Shown: positions 61,318-64,000 of the stretch, in pieces | How the letters are laid out: each line of letters starts with the position of its first letter | Position numbering within the stretch: the stretch's first letter is position 1 | DNA from: Lichenicola sp965198575 | Lineage (GTDB): Bacteria > Pseudomonadota > Alphaproteobacteria > Acetobacterales > Acetobacteraceae | Assembly (NCBI RefSeq): GCF_965198575.1 | Contig: NZ_OZ240671.1 | Location: forward strand, 1,116,001-1,180,000 | Length of the DNA: 64,000 nucleotides | Reading direction: 5' to 3' | Made by a program: the position numbers and the translations under genes | Notes under the pieces: model-generated | Seen by the model: only the letters and a program-made list of their open reading frames with translations | Databases searched by the model: none | Told to the model about the DNA's origin: nothing

Positions 61318-62304
61318 ATGGTCGATACCCCTGCTTTCCTGGATTCCGGGCGCCCCGACGTGCCCGACATCGTCGTGCCGCGCGGCCTCACGCCGTTCTT
61401 CCTGCCCAACCGCCCGGTACGCGGCCGGCTGGTTCAGGTCGGCGCACTGGCCGACGCGCTGCTGACCCGGCATGACAATCCGCCGGCGGTGAACCGGCTG
61501 GCCGGCGAGGCCCTGGCGCTGGTGGCGGGTCTCGCCTCGGCGCTCAAGTTCCGTGGGTCGTTCAGCCTGCAGGCCAAGGGCAACGGGCCGATCACCATGC
61601 TGCTGGCCGACTGCACCGATGCCGGCGCGCTGCGCTTCCATGCCCGCGTCGATCCGGAGCGGATGCCGGCGTTGCTCGATGCCGACCCGCAGCCGAGTGC
61701 CCGCGCCCTGCTCGGCGCCGGCTACCTCGCCTTCAGCGTCGACCAGGGGCCGGACATGGAACGCCACCAGGGCATCGTGGCGATCGAGGGCGACACGCTG
61801 GCGGCCATGGCCGGGCATTATTTCGAGACCAGCGAGCAGCATGCCTGCTGGGTCCGGCTGGCGTGCCGCAAGACCCAGGAGGGCTGGCGTGCCGGTGCCC
61901 TGGTGCTGGAACGGATCGCCGTCGATGGCGGCATCGCGCTGGAGCCGGAGCTCGACAACGCGATCCTCGACGACGCCGCGATCGCGCATGACGACACCGC
62001 AGCCGAGGCCTGGAACACCGCGATCATCCTTGCCTCGACGCTGGGCGATGACGAGATGCTCGACGACTCGATCAGCTCCGAGCAGCTGCTCAACCGGCTG
62101 TTCCAGACCGAGGGGGTGGCGATCGACCGTCCGCGGGCGCTGGCGTATGGCTGCCGCTGCTCGCGCGCCAAGCTCGCCGGCATCCTCGAGACGTTCCCGT
62201 CGATCGACCTCGATCACATGCAGGTCGAGGGCGACATCATCATGACCTGCGAGTTCTGTAATCTGGATTTTCGCTTCCCGCGCGAGACGGTGCACGGCAG
62301 CTGA
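61318..62304 (+). CDS. hslO: Hsp33 redox-regulated chaperone
   Basis: A 328-residue holdase chaperone activated by oxidation. The zinc-binding cysteines at the C-terminus are GCRCSR (CxC) and CEFC (CxxC). The N-terminal domain has the family motif TGP-like KGNGPITMLLADC. ATG 61318 is used because the frame before it is repeat DNA. A -10-like element lies seven bases upstream. It follows arginine genes, as in other alphaproteobacteria, but with its own promoter. Confidence 0.9.
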   Translation: MVDTPAFLDSGRPDVPDIVVPRGLTPFFLPNRPVRGRLVQVGALADALLTRHDNPPAVNRLAGEALALVAGLASALKFRGSFSLQAKGNGPITMLLADCTDAGALRFHARVDPERMPALLDADPQPSARALLGAGYLAFSVDQGPDMERHQGIVAIEGDTLAAMAGHYFETSEQHACWVRLACRKTQEGWRAGALVLERIAVDGGIALEPELDNAILDDAAIAHDDTAAEAWNTAIILASTLGDDEMLDDSISSEQLLNRLFQTEGVAIDRPRALAYGCRCSRAKLAGILETFPSIDLDHMQVEGDIIMTCEFCNLDFRFPRETVHGS

Positions 62305-62313
62305 GACGAATGC

Positions 62314-62336
62314 GGTCCCTCCGGGTCGGGGGGACC
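62314..62336 (+). terminator. hairpin after hslO
   Basis: GGTCCCTCC and GGGGGGACC form a 9-bp stem with one G-U pair and a GGGTC loop. No T tract follows. Confidence 0.5.
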
Positions 62337-62427
62337 ATCAAGATGGGCCGGCCAGGCGCGCCGTTGGCTTGCTGGCGCGGCCGTTGCTTTGTAGCGTCGG
62401 TCCGACAGTCTCTGCTGGAGGTTCCAC

Positions 62428-63768
62428 GTGCCTATTTGGCCGGTCTCGTTTGTCGACGGCAGCGTTCAGGTGGCGGATGCCGACGGCGCGTTCTATCCGA
62501 TCCTGATGGGCGGCGAGCCTGTTCGTGGCTTCAATCCGGGCTGGCGGGCACGCGGCCTGCAGACCGGCCTGCCGCCGTACCACGTGCTCGAGCTCGAGCA
62601 CGACGCCGCTCCGAGCGCCTACTGGATGCTCGATGCCAGCCTGGAATACGTCTCCAACGCCGCCACCCTGCTCGCCGGGGCGCCGCTCGAGCTCTATCTG
62701 CAGCATGTCGAGCCGCTGGTCCGCAACCTGTTCGACGAGGCGATCAAGGCACCGCATGCGGCCGTGCCGGCAGCCGCCCACGCCTTCGAGGGCTTCCTCG
62801 AGAACAACGTCCGCGACCTGATCGGAAGCGTGGTGCCGACGGTGCCCGGCCGTCCGGACGTGGTGTCGGTGGCCGCACTCGATGAGCTCGGCGCTACCTA
62901 CACACATGGCGGGATCAGCTTCACGCCGGTGTGGGTGTCGCAGACGCTGCGGACCGAAATGGTCTCGCCGTCGAGCCTGACCGTGCGCTCGCTCTCCAAT
63001 TCAGGCGCGCTGGTGTCGCAGGAAAAGCTGGAGACGCCGAACCATGCGGTGTTCCGCTTCCTCGACCGCGAAACCGGGATGGTGTTCTACCTGTTCGTCG
63101 GCGGCGCTCCGGACGACCGGCACCTCTACGTCCCGGCAGCCTCCGTGGTGTTCAATCTCGGCCCGGCGCATGCGGGCTACGAGCCCCTGACGCTGCTGCT
63201 GATCTACTACGCGACGCACATCAACCGGGCGGTGATGCTGCCCGAGGCGGAAGGGCTGGAGCCCGGCCTGGTGCATGTCGTGCCGCCGCCGCAGGTTGGT
63301 CTGGACGAACCGCCGATCATGCACGACCCGGTTCCGGCCGAGCCGGACCGGGTGGCGGTCCCCGACCAATATGGCGAGCGTGGGCTCACGCCGGGCCTGG
63401 GCGACCCACCCTTCAAGCCATCCGTCGCCGCCTACGAGGCCGAGACCTACGCAAGCCAGTCCCACGAGAACGCCGTCCAGGAGACTGGCGCCCACGAGAC
63501 TGGTGCCCACGAGGCTGGTGCCCACGAGGCTGGCACCTCAAGAAGTGGCGCCTACGATACCGGCTCTTACGAGACTGGCGCCTACCAGGCTGGTGCCCGA
63601 GAGACTGGCGACGACGCGCAGGTCGCCGCGGGCGCCGGGCCCGTCCGGCATGACCGTGCCCCGGCGGCTGCGGAGCTCGGCAGTGCGACCCGGCCGCTCG
63701 CCGATCGGCCGGTGGCCGGCCCGAAGCAGAACTGGTGGCAGCGTCTGCTCGGCCTCGGCGAGGGTTGA
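62428..63768 (+). CDS. protein of unknown function with a pentapeptide-repeat tail
   Basis: A 446-residue cytoplasmic protein. GTG 62428 has a GGAGG site upstream. The first 330 residues form a folded domain with no recognised family (MPIWPVSFVDGSVQVADADG, then FVGGAPDDRHLYVPAASVVF). A Pro-rich linker leads to a 45-residue repeat region made of units such as ETGAH, EAGAH and ETGAY, encoded by a 15-bp tandem array. The protein ends PKQNWWQRLLGLGEG, an amphipathic, tryptophan-rich tail that could dock on a membrane or partner. The stop overlaps the next gene (TGATG). Confidence 0.68.
   Translation: MPIWPVSFVDGSVQVADADGAFYPILMGGEPVRGFNPGWRARGLQTGLPPYHVLELEHDAAPSAYWMLDASLEYVSNAATLLAGAPLELYLQHVEPLVRNLFDEAIKAPHAAVPAAAHAFEGFLENNVRDLIGSVVPTVPGRPDVVSVAALDELGATYTHGGISFTPVWVSQTLRTEMVSPSSLTVRSLSNSGALVSQEKLETPNHAVFRFLDRETGMVFYLFVGGAPDDRHLYVPAASVVFNLGPAHAGYEPLTLLLIYYATHINRAVMLPEAEGLEPGLVHVVPPPQVGLDEPPIMHDPVPAEPDRVAVPDQYGERGLTPGLGDPPFKPSVAAYEAETYASQSHENAVQETGAHETGAHEAGAHEAGTSRSGAYDTGSYETGAYQAGARETGDDAQVAAGAGPVRHDRAPAAAELGSATRPLADRPVAGPKQNWWQRLLGLGEG
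63481..63615. repeat. 15-bp tandem repeat, nine units, in frame
   Basis: Nine contiguous 15-bp units based on GAGACTGGCGCCCAC. Units 1-3 are nearly identical; units 4 to 9 are diverged. It encodes a pentapeptide array of the form [E][TA][G][A][HY]. Confidence 0.88.
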
Positions 63769-64000
63769 TGAACCTCCTGGCAAACGGACGACCGGCGCAG
63801 GCGCGCATGCGGTCGGCAAGGTGCGCACTGGCCGTCGGTGCCAGCCTGGCCGCGGTCATGCTGGTCGCCGGCTGTGGCGGCGACAGCACTCCGACGCCGG
63901 TGTTCAGGCAGCCGAACTACAGCTACCTGACGCCGCTCCGGCTCAATGTCGGCCAGATCCGGATCGAGGATCACGTGCCGCCGGCGATGGGTCCCGACGA
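63768..64000 (+). CDS. lipoprotein, 3' end outside window
   Basis: The first 77 residues of a predicted lipoprotein. Its ATG overlaps the upstream stop by one base; a second Met at 63807 may be the true start, since the signal peptide (CALAVGASLAAVMLVAGC) follows it. The lipobox is VAGC. The visible mature part is TPTPVFRQPNYSYLTPLRLN; no family is recognised from this fragment. Confidence 0.72.
   Translation, partial: MNLLANGRPAQARMRSARCALAVGASLAAVMLVAGCGGDSTPTPVFRQPNYSYLTPLRLNVGQIRIEDHVPPAMGPD

Noticed and set aside
1..64000. CRISPR array, prophage or insertion sequence
   Set aside because: No spaced direct-repeat array, integrase, capsid or transposase was found; the lysozyme alone does not make a prophage.

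Overview
This is a high-GC window that reads like a chromosomal segment of an alphaproteobacterium, most likely Acetobacteraceae or a related Rhodospirillales lineage. The grounds are gene content (DUF1491 and DUF3035/BamF-like proteins, an ileS-lspA-BamF-like order, a GAAC-N7-GAAC SOS box of alphaproteobacterial type) and codon bias. Very high GC produces long open frames on non-coding strands, for example about 1590 codons opposite ileS. No tRNA, rRNA, CRISPR array or intact insertion sequence was seen. Genus is not resolved.

Layout. 1-6.6 kb: the 3' end of topA overlapping rnr, then a CtpA-like S41 protease, a DUF1491 protein and a TylF-like methyltransferase. 6.6-13.6 kb: a small lipoprotein, a TPR-sulfotransferase, a large TonB-dependent receptor and an OmpA-type protein whose last codons are tandemly triplicated. 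13.6-17.1 kb: a sulfur-assimilation locus with cysteine synthase divergent from an Rrf2 regulator and sulfite reductase. 17.1-20 kb: two small exported proteins and dinB behind an SOS box. 19.9-22.3 kb: an operon of a GGDEF-EAL protein and a BLUF photoreceptor. 22.4-30.6 kb: a potassium channel, an RND permease with its adaptor, and parE.

30.6-38.3 kb is the most disturbed part. It has AT-richer non-coding DNA after parE, a frameshifted lysozyme overlapping a small exported protein, remnant coding DNA, a hydrolase divergent from a LysR regulator, a decayed copy of an alpha/beta hydrolase, a LOV photoreceptor, the intact hydrolase, a lipoprotein, and a compact self-contained transcription unit at 38.03-38.23 kb. 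That unit carries a promoter-like sequence, a near-perfect complement of the 16S rRNA 3' tail inside a possible hairpin, a 24-codon ORF and a terminator.

38.2-64 kb: a lone cytochrome P450, a lone nuoM, a secreted beta-repeat protein, mutL, DUF3035/BamF-like, an aldo/keto reductase, lspA, ileS, a HAD-like protein with a glycosyltransferase, a GST, the run tatA-mtnD-mtnC-ribF, recX, argD-argF-(105 aa)-hslO, a protein with a 15-bp tandem repeat array, and the start of a lipoprotein.

Themes: blue light (BLUF and LOV) linked to cyclic-di-GMP; several genes with a -10-like hexamer exactly 7 nt before the ATG, suggesting leaderless transcripts; and short in-frame or 3'-end tandem repeats. Starts were moved downstream of the longest open frame wherever a ribosome-binding site, signal peptide or family alignment required it.
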